Source of the DNA: Aggregatibacter segnis
GTDB taxonomy: Bacteria; Pseudomonadota; Gammaproteobacteria; Enterobacterales; Pasteurellaceae
Assembly (NCBI RefSeq): GCF_003130075.1
Contig: NZ_NRCW01000008.1
Coordinates: 1 to 64,000, forward strand
Length of the DNA stretch: 64,000 bases
Direction: 5' to 3'
Shown: positions 11,312 through 20,968 of the stretch, one piece after another
Layout of the letters: the number at the start of each line of letters is the position of its first letter
Position numbering within the stretch: position 1 is the stretch's first letter
Position numbers and translations under genes: made by a program
Notes under the pieces: generated by a model
What the model was told of the DNA's origin: nothing
The model's database searches: none
What the model saw: only the letters and a program-made list of their open reading frames with translations

Positions 11312-11418
11312 GAACTTTTTTCGCTATACTGCTGTCATAGATAACGAGCAACTTGCAGTTGTTTTAATAAAATTGGTTCCTTAGGTTATTCGCCTCTCCT
11401 CGTGAGAGGCATTTTTTT
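11312..11418 (+). ncRNA. Candidate MicA-like small RNA with its promoter, divergent from luxS
   Basis: On the plus strand, GAACTT (11312-11317) is followed 17 bases later by TCATA, resembling a sigma-E promoter. A sigma-70-like TATACT lies at 11325-11330. About 80 bases from the likely start (near 11338) comes a clean terminator: GCCTCTC, loop CTCGT, GAGAGGC (11392-11410), then seven T. The T tract exists on the plus strand only, and no protein gene on that strand could use it. In Escherichia coli the sigma-E-dependent small RNA MicA lies in the same place, antiparallel and just upstream of luxS. It ends in a similar CACTC-ACG-GAGTG-type hairpin. Position, length and terminator match; sequence identity beyond that is weak, so the name is an inference. 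Confidence 0.5.
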
Positions 11419-11445
11419 AGCCATTCTACCGTAAAATGGCCTTAT

Positions 11446-11931
11446 TTAAAGAACGGCAACACCCAAAAATAATAAAAAAACGTACCGCACTATTTTTCCC
11501 AGTGTCATAAAAATCAGACACGCCACCCAATTTAATCTCAACCAGCCTGCCACGGTACAAAATACATCACCGACGATCGGTAACCAGCTAAAAAATAACA
11601 TCACACTGCCGTAACGTTGTGTTTTTTCTAATACCCAAGTGAGTTTTGCATTTTGTGGCGGTGTATTAAAAGTGGGGAGCCAGCGCCCAAGCGCATAGGT
11701 GGTCAGACTTCCCAGCGTGTTTCCGGCGACGGCAATCCACAGTAGGCTTTGAATATCCACAGAAAAATAAGGGGATCCTGCCCATAAAAGCGGTGTGATG
11801 AGGGTGACAAAAATAATTTCAGAATTACCGGGAAGGACAGTCGCGCTGAGAAAAGCGCTGGCGAACATAATCCACAATCGATGCTCGCCAAATAAGGCGA
11901 ACCACCCATCCCAGCTAAAAAGATCAAACAT
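11446..11931 (-). CDS. yqaA: YqaA family inner membrane protein (DedA/VTT superfamily)
   Basis: This is a 161-residue protein with several hydrophobic segments. It carries the short polar motif GNTLGSLTTYALGRW, typical of DedA/VTT proteins, and ends in a hydrophobic anchor. The family is linked to membrane lipid scrambling and envelope homeostasis, but YqaA itself has no firm role. It stands downstream of a YqaB-type phosphatase on the same strand, the conserved yqaA-yqaB pairing. The start at 11931 gives a hydrophobic N-terminus with two aromatic residues (FDLFSWDGWF). Confidence 0.82.
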   Translation of the reverse strand: MFDLFSWDGWFALFGEHRLWIMFASAFLSATVLPGNSEIIFVTLITPLLWAGSPYFSVDIQSLLWIAVAGNTLGSLTTYALGRWLPTFNTPPQNAKLTWVLEKTQRYGSVMLFFSWLPIVGDVFCTVAGWLRLNWVACLIFMTLGKIVRYVFLLFLGVAVL

Positions 11932-11997
11932 GATTAAATGTGCGGAAAATAAGCGCGTAAGTCATTTTCATGATCTGCTGTGATTGCGCATTGATAA

Positions 11998-12603
11998 TCA
12001 CGAATTACCTCGTATTAATTTGTTGACCCGAACATCAAACACATCCATGCCGGCGCGTAATCCGGCTTGGATGCCAAAATCGCCATCTTCAAAGACTAAG
12101 CAACGTTGTGGTTTGGCTTGAATCAGTTCGGCGCAACGTAAAAAGGTGTCCGGCGCGGGTTTATGATTTTGAATATCTTCGGCAGTCACGATGGCGGAGA
12201 AATATTTCTCAAAATCGAATTTGTCTAACAAAATTTTTGCAATAGTGCGGTGAGAGCCTGTGCCTAATGCCAAAGGTTTTTTATTATAAAATGCGCGAAC
12301 AATATTGGCGGCTGGCAGCAATGTGGCATGTTGCATAATCAGTTTTTTGCCATATTCTCTTTTTAATTCAATGACATCCTCTAACTTATCTAAAGGCATG
12401 GCATAGCGTTTCATCATTTCTAGCGCAATAGTTCTTACCGGTGCTCCGCCCATTTCATATAACAGGTTGCCATCAAACGGATAACCATAATGTTGCCCGA
12501 CCATTTCCCATGCTTTGGCATGGCTAGGCATGGTGTCGATGACGGTGCCGTCCATATCAAAAATTAAGCCGTCATACTGATTTATTACTTCATTATCTAA
12601 CAT
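11998..12603 (-). CDS. yqaB: HAD-family sugar phosphatase, YqaB type
   Basis: A 201-residue haloacid-dehalogenase phosphatase of the beta-phosphoglucomutase branch. Motif I is DMDGT (Asp16 and Asp18). Motif II is the Thr or Ser near GTGSH. The acidic motif near the end is FEDGDFGIQAG. In E. coli the relative YqaB dephosphorylates fructose-1-phosphate and related sugars; the substrate here is inferred. It lies upstream of yqaA with a 66-base gap. It may share a promoter with that gene. Confidence 0.82.
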   Translation of the reverse strand: MLDNEVINQYDGLIFDMDGTVIDTMPSHAKAWEMVGQHYGYPFDGNLLYEMGGAPVRTIALEMMKRYAMPLDKLEDVIELKREYGKKLIMQHATLLPAANIVRAFYNKKPLALGTGSHRTIAKILLDKFDFEKYFSAIVTAEDIQNHKPAPDTFLRCAELIQAKPQRCLVFEDGDFGIQAGLRAGMDVFDVRVNKLIRGNS

Positions 12604-12728
12604 GTTGCTTTCCGAATTACCTTAATAAAATGAGAGGGGAGTTATTTTGCTACAATTTTGTGATCAATGCACCGTTTAATTCATCGCGATTCGGTTATAC
12701 TTGGGCAACTTTTTTGAGAGCGAGAAGA

Positions 12729-13109
12729 ATGGATCTTCAACAACGACTTTGGGCATTTCAAGTCCGAGAATTAATTGACGAACATATTGTGCAAATCGTG
12801 CTGAATGTGCGTTGTCATTTGCAACAAGATTGGCGGGTAGATGTTGAAACCGAGCAGGTAAAAATGATGTTGGTGCACATTGCCAGTGCCTTGGGGCGGA
12901 TTCAACGTGGCCATTGTGTTTCGCCGTTGTATGCCGATTTTTTGGAGGAAATTCAAAGTGCGGTGGTTTTTCCACAAGTTTTGCAAATTCACCAAAAGAT
13001 ATTGAAATTAATTCCGTTGGCGATTCCCGAAGAAGAACAAACGTATTTTTTGGCAAACGTGTACGGATTAGTATTGGATCAACCACAGGTGTTAGAACGG
13101 CTTCGTTAA
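12729..13109 (+). CDS. Small stand-alone PRD-like domain protein
   Basis: The 126-residue protein is cytosolic and all-helical by appearance. The segment MMLVHIASALGRIQRG resembles the first His-containing helix of PTS-regulation domains (PRD) in BglG/LicT-type antiterminators. FPQVLQIHQKILKLI and IPEEEQTYFLANVYGLVL resemble the rest of that fold. No RNA-binding or DNA-binding domain is attached, so it would be a free regulatory domain. I chose the Met at 12729 because the preceding GAGCGAGAAGA is a plausible ribosome site; the open frame upstream looks non-coding. The function is unknown and the family call is moderate. Confidence 0.6.
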   Translation: MDLQQRLWAFQVRELIDEHIVQIVLNVRCHLQQDWRVDVETEQVKMMLVHIASALGRIQRGHCVSPLYADFLEEIQSAVVFPQVLQIHQKILKLIPLAIPEEEQTYFLANVYGLVLDQPQVLERLR

Positions 13110-13179
13110 AAATACACGAAAAAACGACCGCACTTTTGGTTGTTCTAGAAAATGAGTTGGAGATTATAAAGAAGTGAAA

Positions 13180-13256
13180 TGGCGCACCCGAAAGGATTCG
13201 AACCTTTGACCGCTCGGTTCGTAGCCGAGTACTCTATCCAGCTGAGCTACGGGTGC
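13180..13256 (-). tRNA. tRNA-Arg (anticodon ACG), copy 1
   Basis: The minus strand folds as a complete 77-base tRNA: acceptor stem GCACCCG/CGGGTGC, D arm with GCTCAGCTGGATAGAG, anticodon loop CTACGAA, T loop TTCGAAT, and encoded CCA. The anticodon ACG (read as ICG) identifies arginine. Confidence 0.96.
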
Positions 13257-13310
13257 GTAGTTGGTGTTTAATTTGCTCAAACCATTTTAAACAATAGAGT
13301 CGATTTAAAA

Positions 13311-13387
13311 TGGCGCACCCGAGAGGATTCGAACCTCTGACCGCTCGGTTCGTAGCCGAGTACTCTATCCAGCTGAGCTACGGGTGC
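13311..13387 (-). tRNA. tRNA-Arg (anticodon ACG), copy 2
   Basis: A near-identical second copy of the neighbouring tRNA-Arg, 77 bases with encoded CCA. The only visible difference is one base pair in the T stem, changed on both sides so that pairing is kept. Confidence 0.96.
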
Positions 13388-13404
13388 GAGACAAATTAAA
13401 CAAA

Positions 13405-13498
13405 TGGCGGTGAGAGAGGGATTCGAACCCTCGATGGAGTTTTTGACCCCATACTCCCTTAGCAGGGGAGCGCCTTCAGCCTACTCGGCCATCTCACC
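13405..13498 (-). tRNA. tRNA-Ser (anticodon GCT)
   Basis: The 94-base minus-strand tRNA has the long variable arm typical of serine. Its acceptor stem is GGTGAGA/TCTCACC and the anticodon arm CTCCC-CTGCTAA-GGGAG contains GCT. CCA is encoded. It is the first of the three-tRNA cluster in transcription order. Confidence 0.95.
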
Positions 13499-13623
13499 AC
13501 AATCGGTTTGTGGGCGGTATAATACGGGTTTATGACAATAAGTCAAATTATTTTTTCCGAAAAGTGCTTGAAATCAAGTTAGTTGTGCGATTTCTCGACA
13601 ACTTCAAGTATCCCCTTCGCTGA

Positions 13624-15639
13624 TTATTTCCCGCGTAAAATCGCCCGTAAATTGGCAATATGGCTTTGTGTTTTCGCTTGTTGCTGTTCGGCACTTAACG
13701 GCGGTTTATCCCGTTCCCATTGCAAATCGTTTTCCGGCAACTCCAGTAAGAATCGGCTTGGCTCCGGACGAATCAATTCGCCGAACTGGCGTCGTTCTTT
13801 GCACAACGAAAACCACAGATTCTGCTGCGCACGCGTAATGCCCACATACGCCAAACGGCGTTCTTCTTCCACGTTGTCTTCGTCAATACTGGTTTGATGC
13901 GGCAAAATGCCTTCTTCCATACCGATTAAAAACACATGCGGAAATTCTAGCCCTTTGGAGGCATGAAGCGTCATTAATTGTACCTGATCGCTGTCGTCTT
14001 CCTCTTCTCCTCGTTCCAGCATATCGCGTAAGGTTAAGCGGGTAACGATCTGATTGAGGTTCATCGGCTCGTTAAATTCATCGCCTTTGAGCATATCAGC
14101 AACCCAATCAAACAACGTTGCCACGTTTTTACTCTGCATTTCTGCCGCTTTTGGACTGGTGGCGTATTCGTATAAATATTCTTCATAATGTAACGAAGCA
14201 AGCATGGAGCGCACAGCGCGTTCAGGTTCGGAACGTTGTATTTCATCATTCAATTCCACAATCCAACGGGCGAATTTTTGCAACGCATCATAGGCTTTCG
14301 GGGTGACCCTCTGAATCAGCTCAAAATCAAAAATTGCTTCAAATAAGCTGACATGTTTTTCTTGTGCCAGCGAACCCAATTTTTCCAGCGTTGCCGTACC
14401 GATTTCTCGTTTTGGTGTGTTCACAATGCGTAAAAACGCTGCATCATCATCTTGATTTACCACCAAACGCAAATACGCCATCATATCTTTAATTTCCGCA
14501 CGGGAGAAAAAGGATGTGCCGCCGGAGATTTTGTATGGAATGCGGTTTTGCATCAGAATTTTTTCCAGCAAGCGCGATTGGTGGTTGCCACGATACAAAA
14601 TGGCATAATCACGATAATGGGTTTTAGCGATAAAACGGTGAGCAATGAGTTCGCTCACAACACGTTCTGCCTCATGTTCTTCGTTTTTCGCTTCAATAAT
14701 TTGTAACTTTTCTCCTTCCCCTAACTTGGAAAAGAGTTTTTTGTCGAAAACATGATCATTGTTATCGATGAGGATATTGGCGCAATGCAAAATGCGTTGG
14801 CTAGAACGGTAATTTTGTTCCAGTTTAATCACCTGTAACGCCGGAAAATCATCGCGTAATCGCACCATATTCTGTGGTCGCGCACCACGCCAAGAATAAA
14901 TAGATTGATCGTCATCACCCACCACCGTGAAACGTGCACGATCGCCCACTAACAACTTAATCAACTCATATTGGCTGGTATTGGTGTCTTGGTATTCATC
15001 CACCAACAGATAGCGAATTTTCTCCTGCCATTTGGACCGCACTTCGGCGTTCTGTTTGAACAGTAGGGTCGGCAACATAATCAAATCATCAAAATCCAAA
15101 GCATTGTAGGCACGCAGTTGTTTGTTATAGCGGTCGTAACAATGAGCGAAGGTTTGTTCTTGCTTATCACGCGCCAATGTCATCGCTTGTTGTGGGCTAG
15201 ATAAGTCATTCTTCCAATTAGAAATGCGATTGATCAGCGTACGCAGTAAATCTTTATCTTCCTGCAACAGGTCAGCGGTGAGTTCCTTTAACAGCGCCAT
15301 TTGATCATGCTCGTCAAACAACGTCATATTGGCTTTAAAACCTAAGTGCTTATATTCACGCTTAATAATGTCAAAACCGAGGGTGTGAAAGGTGGATACA
15401 ATTAGCCCTTTGGAGGATTCCTTACCGATAGACTGTGCCACGCGTTCTTTCATTTCGCGAGCGGCTTTGTTGGTGAAGGTGACGGCGGCGATTTGCTTTG
15501 GAAGATAACCACACTTGCGAATGAGATGAGCAATTTTATTGATGATGACGCGCGTTTTTCCAGAGCCTGCACCGGCTAAAACGAGGCAAGGACCGGACAC
15601 ATATTCCACGGCTTGTTGTTGTTGCGGATTGAGTTTCAT
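13624..15639 (-). CDS. rep: ATP-dependent DNA helicase Rep
   Basis: Rep is a superfamily 1 3'-5' helicase that travels with the replisome and clears proteins from DNA ahead of the fork. The 671-residue protein has Walker A GAGSGKT (about residues 23-29), VDEYQDTN, the QNYRSS motif IV and the [16 protein letters not shown] motif V. Its N-terminus [14 protein letters not shown] follows Rep more closely than UvrD. An in-frame Met two codons upstream (15645) is also possible. It starts within ten bases of the stop of the small lipoprotein gene, so the two are probably translated from one transcript. Confidence 0.95.
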   Translation of the reverse strand: MKLNPQQQQAVEYVSGPCLVLAGAGSGKTRVIINKIAHLIRKCGYLPKQIAAVTFTNKAAREMKERVAQSIGKESSKGLIVSTFHTLGFDIIKREYKHLGFKANMTLFDEHDQMALLKELTADLLQEDKDLLRTLINRISNWKNDLSSPQQAMTLARDKQEQTFAHCYDRYNKQLRAYNALDFDDLIMLPTLLFKQNAEVRSKWQEKIRYLLVDEYQDTNTSQYELIKLLVGDRARFTVVGDDDQSIYSWRGARPQNMVRLRDDFPALQVIKLEQNYRSSQRILHCANILIDNNDHVFDKKLFSKLGEGEKLQIIEAKNEEHEAERVVSELIAHRFIAKTHYRDYAILYRGNHQSRLLEKILMQNRIPYKISGGTSFFSRAEIKDMMAYLRLVVNQDDDAAFLRIVNTPKREIGTATLEKLGSLAQEKHVSLFEAIFDFELIQRVTPKAYDALQKFARWIVELNDEIQRSEPERAVRSMLASLHYEEYLYEYATSPKAAEMQSKNVATLFDWVADMLKGDEFNEPMNLNQIVTRLTLRDMLERGEEEDDSDQVQLMTLHASKGLEFPHVFLIGMEEGILPHQTSIDEDNVEEERRLAYVGITRAQQNLWFSLCKERRQFGELIRPEPSRFLLELPENDLQWERDKPPLSAEQQQAKTQSHIANLRAILRGK

Positions 15640-15648
15640 AGTCATTGA

Positions 15649-15879
15649 TTATTCACTTTGCGACCACGCATAAGGCAATAACGCCGTATCCAACAGGAAG
15701 GACAAGGGCACATCCAAAATCGGCAAGCCCCAATGCTTTGCCATCTCGACATCGTATTTTGTGCCGGCATAAGGGCTATAAGGTTCTGTCGGATCCACGA
15801 GTTTTACCACGGTGCCACAGGCATTTGCGGTGAAAAGTGCAGTCGAAAAAAGCACTGTTTTTAAGGGTTGAAATTTCAT
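15649..15879 (-). CDS. YceK/YidQ-type small lipoprotein
   Basis: A 76-residue protein with a signal peptide ending in a lipobox-like TANAC (Cys21). The mature part contains [37 protein letters not shown], which recalls the YceK/YidQ family (DUF1375) of small lipoproteins. That family has no assigned role. The position -1 Ala and -3 Ala fit signal peptidase II. It lies directly upstream of rep and may share its transcript. Confidence 0.75.
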   Translation of the reverse strand: MKFQPLKTVLFSTALFTANACGTVVKLVDPTEPYSPYAGTKYDVEMAKHWGLPILDVPLSFLLDTALLPYAWSQSE

Positions 15880-15998
15880 AAGTGGGCGGATTTTACACCA
15901 AATAAGAAAAGATGTGGAAAGGTTTGCACAAGATTATTCGGGCAAAAAAATGCGCCGTTGGTTTTCCTTCGGCGCAATGTATTTAAAATCAATTTAAA

Positions 15999-16547
15999 TT
16001 AGAAACGGTAAGACGCATTGGTGCTGAAAGTATTGCCTTTGAGGCTATCGCCACCAAATCTGTTACCGGTACGTAAGTATTCCAAACCTAATTCAAAGTT
16101 TGGCGCTAAGTTCGCTTTTACACCTGCACCTAAACCATAACCGGCTTTTGTTTCGGTGATTTTGGTGACAACTCTACCGTCAGTCGTTGTTGCATCAAAT
16201 TTAACCACTTCTGCGCTTACTTTTGCATAAGGTAACACAGATGGGGTCGCACGGTAGCCAAGTAGATATCCTACGCCTAAACGGCCTTTTTGTTGTACTT
16301 TAGTGTCAGCATTGTCCACTAATGTAGAGTTGTGTGGTTTGAATTTACCTTCAACAATACCCACAACATTTTGTCCATGGTTGAAACCATAGTCCGCGAT
16401 TAAATCTACGTTTGAGATGCGTTTTGCATGTTCGTATTTGGTTGTACCTACGCCAACACCTACGCCGAAACCGGTGAAATCAGATGCGACTGCGGAAGTT
16501 GAAGCAAGAACAACGGCGCTAAGTGCTAAAAGTGTTAATTTTTTCAT
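15999..16547 (-). CDS. Outer-membrane beta-barrel protein (Opa/OmpA-like small porin fold)
   Basis: A 182-residue protein with a clear signal peptide (cleavage after AVASD or close to it) and alternating hydrophobic and polar strands. It has a C-terminal Phe (NASYRF), the hallmark of an eight-strand outer-membrane barrel. The Gly-rich start FTGFGVGVGVG and glycine-flanked strands are typical. The family cannot be fixed further from sequence alone. A strong ribosome site (AGAGGA) precedes the ATG. A near-consensus promoter with an overlapping palindrome lies 35-65 bases upstream, suggesting strong and regulated expression. Confidence 0.78.
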   Translation of the reverse strand: MKKLTLLALSAVVLASTSAVASDFTGFGVGVGVGTTKYEHAKRISNVDLIADYGFNHGQNVVGIVEGKFKPHNSTLVDNADTKVQQKGRLGVGYLLGYRATPSVLPYAKVSAEVVKFDATTTDGRVVTKITETKAGYGLGAGVKANLAPNFELGLEYLRTGNRFGGDSLKGNTFSTNASYRF

Positions 16548-16582
16548 GAGATCCTCTGCTGGATTGTATTAAAAACGGCCTG

Positions 16583-16637
16583 AGTATAGGCATTTTTTCT
16601 ATAAGGATCAAGATCCTTTGGTGATATCAAGGATCTT
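16583..16637 (-). promoter_or_regulatory. omp promoter with overlapping palindromic operator
   Basis: On the minus strand, TTGATC (16611-16606) and TATACT (16588-16583) are separated by exactly 17 bases, a strong sigma-70 promoter. The -35 box sits inside the palindrome AAGGATCAAGATCCTT (16603-16618). A third half-site, AAGGATCTT, lies at 16629-16637 and pairs perfectly with AAGATCCTT at 16610-16618. This layout is that of a repressor or activator site; the regulator is unknown. Confidence 0.6.
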
Positions 16638-16763
16638 GAAAGACGAAGTGTGGTCTGTTTTTTCGGTGTTTTTTAATCCCTTTTTTCATGGGGATTTCCC
16701 CATGCGCCCTTGGCCGATTTTCGCTATAATGCGACAACATTTTATCAACATCATGAGATGATT

Positions 16764-19562
16764 ATGGCTCAAATTGCTGCAAATCCCCTTGTCCTCGTGG
16801 ACGGTTCTTCTTATTTATACCGCGCCTTTCACGCTTTCCCTCCGCTCACTAATTCCAACGGAGAGCCGACAGGCGCCATGTATGGTGTGTTGAATATGCT
16901 GAAAAGCCTGATTTCTCAGGTGCAGCCAAGCCACATAGCGGTAGTGTTTGATGCCAAAGGCAAAACCTTCCGCGATGAAATGTTTGAGCAATATAAATCT
17001 CACCGTCCACCGATGCCGGACGATCTGCGTAAACAAATCCAGCCGTTGCATGACATGATCCTTGCCTTGGGTATTCCGCTGTTGGTGGTGGAAGGCGTTG
17101 AAGCGGACGACGTAATCGGCACGTTGGCACGCCAAGCGTCGCAAAACGGGCAAAAAGTACTGATCAGTACCGGCGACAAAGACATGGCGCAGCTGGTGGA
17201 CGACAACATTATGTTGATTAACACCATGAACAACAGCCTGCTGGATCGTGATGGCGTGATTGAAAAATACGGTATTCCGCCAGAGTTGATTATTGATTAT
17301 CTGGCGTTGATGGGCGACAGCTCCGACAACATTCCTGGTGTCTCAGGTGTCGGTGAAAAAACAGCGCTAGGGCTTTTGCTGGGCATCGGCAGCATGGCAC
17401 AAATTTATGCCAATTTGGATAAAGTCGCCGAACTGCCGATTCGTGGTGCGAAGAAACTCGGAGAAAAATTGCTTGCTGAAAAAGACATGGCAGATTTGTC
17501 CTACGCGTTGGCAACCATCAAAACCGACGTGGCATTGGCATTTTCTCCGCAAGAACTTGTGCTTGGTGACAGCAACAATGACGCCTTAATCGAATATTTC
17601 GGGCGGTATGAATTCAAACGCTGGCTAGGCGAGGTGATGAACGGCACCAATTCTGTAACGCAACCGACGCAATCAGTGAAAATTAATCACTATCAAGCGA
17701 CGCCGGCAGTCAAAACCGATGAAAGTGCGGTTGAAAACTCGGTTAAATTTAACATCGACCGCAGCCGCTATGAAAACATTCTGACTGAAGCGGATTTAGC
17801 CCGTTGGGTGGAAAAATTGAGTGCCGAGAAACTGATCTCGGTGGATACGGAAACCGACGGGCTGGATTATATGTCCGCCAATTTGGTCGGTATATCTTTT
17901 GCATTGGAAAATGGCGACGCAGCGTATTTACCGTTGCATTTGGATTATCTCGGTGCGCCAAAAACGTTGGAAAAAAGCACCGCACTTGCTGCCCTCAAAC
18001 CCATTTTAGAGAACCCGAACATCGGGAAAATTGGGCAGAATCTCAAGTTTGATATGACTATTTTTGCCCGCAACGGCATTGCGTTGCAGGGCATTGAATT
18101 CGACACCATGTTGCTTTCTTACACCTTGGACAGCACCGGTCGACACAACATGGACGACCTAGCGAAACGCTATCTCGGACACCAAACCATCGGCTTTGAA
18201 GATATTGCCGGCAAAGGGAAAAATCAGCTGACGTTCAACCAAATCCCGCTAGAACAAGCGGGCGAATACGCGGCGGAAGATGCCGACGTGACCATGAAAT
18301 TGCAACAAGTGTTGTGGGAAAAACTTCAGTCGCAACCCAGTTTGGTGGAACTCTATCAATCCATCGAATTGCCGTTGCTCGGCGTGTTGTCGCGCATGGA
18401 GCGTTGTGGCGTACTGATTGATTCTGATGCGCTGTTCTTGCAGTCCAACGAAATTACCGAAAGATTGACCGCACTTGAAATGCAGGCGTACGAACTGGCA
18501 GGACAACCGTTCAATTTGGCGTCCACGAAACAGTTGCAAGACATTCTGTTCGATAAACTCGGCTTGCCGGTGTTGCAAAAAACCCCGAAAGGCGCGCCGT
18601 CCACCAATGAAGAAGTGTTGGAGGAACTGGCGTACAGCCACGAATTGCCGAAAGTGTTGGTGGAACATCGCGGTTTGAGCAAACTGAAATCCACTTACAC
18701 CGACAAATTGCCGCAAATGGTGAACCCGCAAACCGGGCGCGTGCACACCTCTTACCATCAAGCCGTAACGGCAACTGGGCGGCTTTCTTCCAGTGATCCG
18801 AATTTGCAGAATATTCCGATTCGTAACGAGGAAGGACGCCGCATTCGCCAAGCCTTTATTGCACGCGACGGTTATAAAATTATCGCCGCCGACTATTCCC
18901 AAATTGAGCTGCGCATTATGGCGCATTTGTCCAACGACGCGGGTTTGATTAACGCGTTCGCACAAGGTAAAGACATTCACCGCTCCACCGCGGCGGAGAT
19001 TTTTGGTTTGCCGTTGGAACAGGTGACGAGCGAACAACGCCGCAACGCGAAAGCCATTAACTTCGGCTTGATTTATGGCATGTCCTCTTTCGGACTTTCC
19101 CGTCAGCTTGGGATTTCCCGCGCGGATGCGCAACGCTACATGGATTTGTATTTCCAACGTTACCCGGGCGTGCAAACCTTCATGCACGACATCCGTGAAA
19201 AAGCGAAAGCACAAGGCTATGTGGAAACCTTGTTTGGACGACGCTTGTATTTGCCGGAAATCAATTCTTCCAACGCCATGCGTCGTAAAGGTGCGGAACG
19301 GGTGGCGATTAACGCGCCGATGCAAGGCACCGCTGCCGACATCATTAAACGCGCCATGATTAAACTAGATGAAATCACGCGTGATGATCCGGATATTCAT
19401 ATGATTATGCAGGTGCACGATGAATTGGTATTTGAAGTGCGGTCGGAAAAAATCGCGTTTTTCAGCGAGCTCATCAAACAACACATGGAAGCTGCCGCCG
19501 AACTTGTGGTGCCACTGATTGTGGATGTTGGCGTGGGCGAGAATTGGGACGAAGCCCACTAA
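16764..19562 (+). CDS. polA: DNA polymerase I
   Basis: PolA fills gaps and removes RNA primers during replication and repair. The 932-residue protein has all three domains. The N-terminal 5' nuclease carries [13 protein letters not shown] and the acidic cluster ADDVIGTLA. The 3'-5' proofreading domain has an intact DTET motif (about residues 359-362), GQNLKFD and YAAEDADVT. The polymerase domain has [14 protein letters not shown] and [11 protein letters not shown] chose the Met at 16764 because it gives the family N-terminus; the upstream frame from 16710 is not conserved-looking. A TATAAT box lies at 16725-16730. The cupin gene follows after a ribosome site. Confidence 0.96.
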   Translation: MAQIAANPLVLVDGSSYLYRAFHAFPPLTNSNGEPTGAMYGVLNMLKSLISQVQPSHIAVVFDAKGKTFRDEMFEQYKSHRPPMPDDLRKQIQPLHDMILALGIPLLVVEGVEADDVIGTLARQASQNGQKVLISTGDKDMAQLVDDNIMLINTMNNSLLDRDGVIEKYGIPPELIIDYLALMGDSSDNIPGVSGVGEKTALGLLLGIGSMAQIYANLDKVAELPIRGAKKLGEKLLAEKDMADLSYALATIKTDVALAFSPQELVLGDSNNDALIEYFGRYEFKRWLGEVMNGTNSVTQPTQSVKINHYQATPAVKTDESAVENSVKFNIDRSRYENILTEADLARWVEKLSAEKLISVDTETDGLDYMSANLVGISFALENGDAAYLPLHLDYLGAPKTLEKSTALAALKPILENPNIGKIGQNLKFDMTIFARNGIALQGIEFDTMLLSYTLDSTGRHNMDDLAKRYLGHQTIGFEDIAGKGKNQLTFNQIPLEQAGEYAAEDADVTMKLQQVLWEKLQSQPSLVELYQSIELPLLGVLSRMERCGVLIDSDALFLQSNEITERLTALEMQAYELAGQPFNLASTKQLQDILFDKLGLPVLQKTPKGAPSTNEEVLEELAYSHELPKVLVEHRGLSKLKSTYTDKLPQMVNPQTGRVHTSYHQAVTATGRLSSSDPNLQNIPIRNEEGRRIRQAFIARDGYKIIAADYSQIELRIMAHLSNDAGLINAFAQGKDIHRSTAAEIFGLPLEQVTSEQRRNAKAINFGLIYGMSSFGLSRQLGISRADAQRYMDLYFQRYPGVQTFMHDIREKAKAQGYVETLFGRRLYLPEINSSNAMRRKGAERVAINAPMQGTAADIIKRAMIKLDEITRDDPDIHMIMQVHDELVFEVRSEKIAFFSELIKQHMEAAAELVVPLIVDVGVGENWDEAH

Positions 19563-19577
19563 CGTTAAGGAGAGAGC

Positions 19578-19895
19578 ATGGCACACAAAATTATCCGTAG
19601 CGCAGATTTTACTGCCACCCGCGCTTGGGGCGGTTTGGATATCACTGAAATGAATGGCATCAGCGTGCGGTTACATTGGACGGATGAGCCTTATAAATGG
19701 CATATCAATGATGGTGAGGAAGTTTTTGCTGTGATGAACGGCGTGGTGGAAATGCACTACAAAGAGCGCGGCGAAGCCAAAAGTGTGTTGCTAGAAACCG
19801 GTGACATTTTCTATGCCGGCATCGGCACCGAACACGTCGCGCACCCGCAAGGCGAAGCACGGATTTTGGTGATTGAAAAGGTGGGGAGTGTTTAA
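19578..19895 (+). CDS. Single-domain cupin protein
   Basis: A 105-residue protein with the two cupin motifs: HINDGEEVFAVMNGVVEM (motif 1, with His and Glu) and GDIFYAGIGTEHVAHPQG (motif 2, with His). It is probably a small metal-binding beta-barrel. The substrate is not deducible. It begins 15 bases after the polA stop behind a strong ribosome site (AAGGAGAG), so it is likely co-transcribed with polA. The motif 1 segment lacks the second His of the canonical pattern. Confidence 0.8.
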   Translation: MAHKIIRSADFTATRAWGGLDITEMNGISVRLHWTDEPYKWHINDGEEVFAVMNGVVEMHYKERGEAKSVLLETGDIFYAGIGTEHVAHPQGEARILVIEKVGSV

Positions 19896-19900
19896 AAATA

Positions 19901-19950
19901 AAAAGAGCGGTCGGTTTTAAAAATGTTTTTATATCGACCGCTCTTTTTTA
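19901..19950. terminator. Terminator after the cupin gene
   Basis: The stem AAAAGAGCGGTCG / CGACCGCTCTTTT is followed by T residues. The core AGCGGT resembles a degenerate uptake signal. Confidence 0.8.
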
Positions 19951-20009
19951 TTCTTTTGCCAATTGTTTTTGAGGAGCGCCAATCTAAGGGACACAGATCA
20001 AATGAACAA

Positions 20010-20855
20010 TTACAGCGCCTGTTTCACCGCCACATCCAGACCTGCTGTTGGGCGGCCAAGCAATTTCTCAAGGGTTTTGTCTTCTGAGAATAATGCACCG
20101 TTTGACGCATCCACATCCCATTGTGCAATTAAGCCTGCAAAGCCTTCATCTAATCCTGCTTGCACAAGTGCTGCGGCATAATCTGCTGCAGGAATATCCA
20201 CGTAAGGGATTTCTTTACCGGTTTGTCTACTGATTTCTGCAGCAAGATCAGCTAATGTCCAGCTGGTTGATCCGGCAAGCTCGTAAGTTTGGTTTTCGTG
20301 GCCTTCACCTAGGGCGACATTTACGGCCGCTTCTGCAAGTTCTGCGCGAAGTACAGAGGAAATTTTGCCGTTTTTTGCTGAACCGTAGAAAGCATTATTT
20401 GCCAACGCCGCCGGGATGGACGCAGTATAGTTCTCTGTATACCAGCCATTGCGTAAAATGGTGTAAGTGATACCGGAGGCTTTTAATGCGGCTTCGGTTG
20501 CAACGTGTTCACCAGCAAGAGATTTGACGGTATTTTCATTAGTGGCGCCTAATAAACTGGTATAAATAATGTGTTTTACACCGGCTTTTTTTGCCGCTTC
20601 AATCACATTTTTATGTTGTTGAATTCGCTGCCCCACTTCACTGCTTGAGACTAAAATTAACGTATCCACGCCTTGTAACGCTTCTACTTGTCCTTCTGGT
20701 TTTGCATAATCAAATTTGCGGGCTTCTACGCCGGAAATTTTTTCCGGGGAACGCACAAGTGCGATGACGTTTGCGTGTTTTGCTTTTAATAAATTTAACG
20801 CGATTGCGCCGAATTGACCTGTTGCGCCGGTAATTGCGATAGTTTTCGTTGTCAT
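20010..20855 (-). CDS. qorB: NmrA-like NAD(P)H:quinone oxidoreductase, QorB type
   Basis: A 281-residue atypical short-chain dehydrogenase. The N-terminal nucleotide-binding motif is TGATGQFGAIALNLL. The segment TSLLGATNENTVKSLAGEHVATEAAL matches the QorB/YtfG branch, which reduces quinones with NADPH. A good ribosome site (AGAAGGA) precedes the ATG. It is divergent from a MarR/HxlR-type regulator, exactly like ytfG and ytfH of E. coli. The pair therefore looks like a quinone or electrophile stress module. Confidence 0.88.
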   Translation of the reverse strand: MTTKTIAITGATGQFGAIALNLLKAKHANVIALVRSPEKISGVEARKFDYAKPEGQVEALQGVDTLILVSSSEVGQRIQQHKNVIEAAKKAGVKHIIYTSLLGATNENTVKSLAGEHVATEAALKASGITYTILRNGWYTENYTASIPAALANNAFYGSAKNGKISSVLRAELAEAAVNVALGEGHENQTYELAGSTSWTLADLAAEISRQTGKEIPYVDIPAADYAAALVQAGLDEGFAGLIAQWDVDASNGALFSEDKTLEKLLGRPTAGLDVAVKQAL

Positions 20856-20932
20856 GATGTTTTCCTTCTCGTTAAGTTTAAATTGAGTTTGAACATTTGA
20901 TTGTTCGCTTGATGTGGCGTATTATATTTCAA

Positions 20933-20968
20933 TACTTACTTTTAGGAAGTACTTACATAAACGTAAGT
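20933..20968. promoter_or_regulatory. Inverted repeats in the qorB / HxlR-regulator intergenic region
   Basis: Two symmetric sites lie side by side: TACTT-N9-AAGTA (20933-20951) and ACTTAC-N6-GTAAGT (20951-20968). They sit between the divergent starts, where HxlR-family regulators bind in related systems. They are likely operators for the adjacent regulator. Confidence 0.5.

Noticed and set aside
11391-11418. Hairpin near 11400 as terminator of yqaA
   Set aside because: yqaA is on the minus strand and the T tract exists only on the plus strand, so the hairpin serves a plus-strand transcript.
18249-19325. Long open frame of 358 codons on the minus strand inside polA
   Set aside because: It overlaps the complete polA domain, has no ribosome site and shows low-complexity His/Arg/Phe-rich residues typical of antisense shadows of conserved coding DNA.
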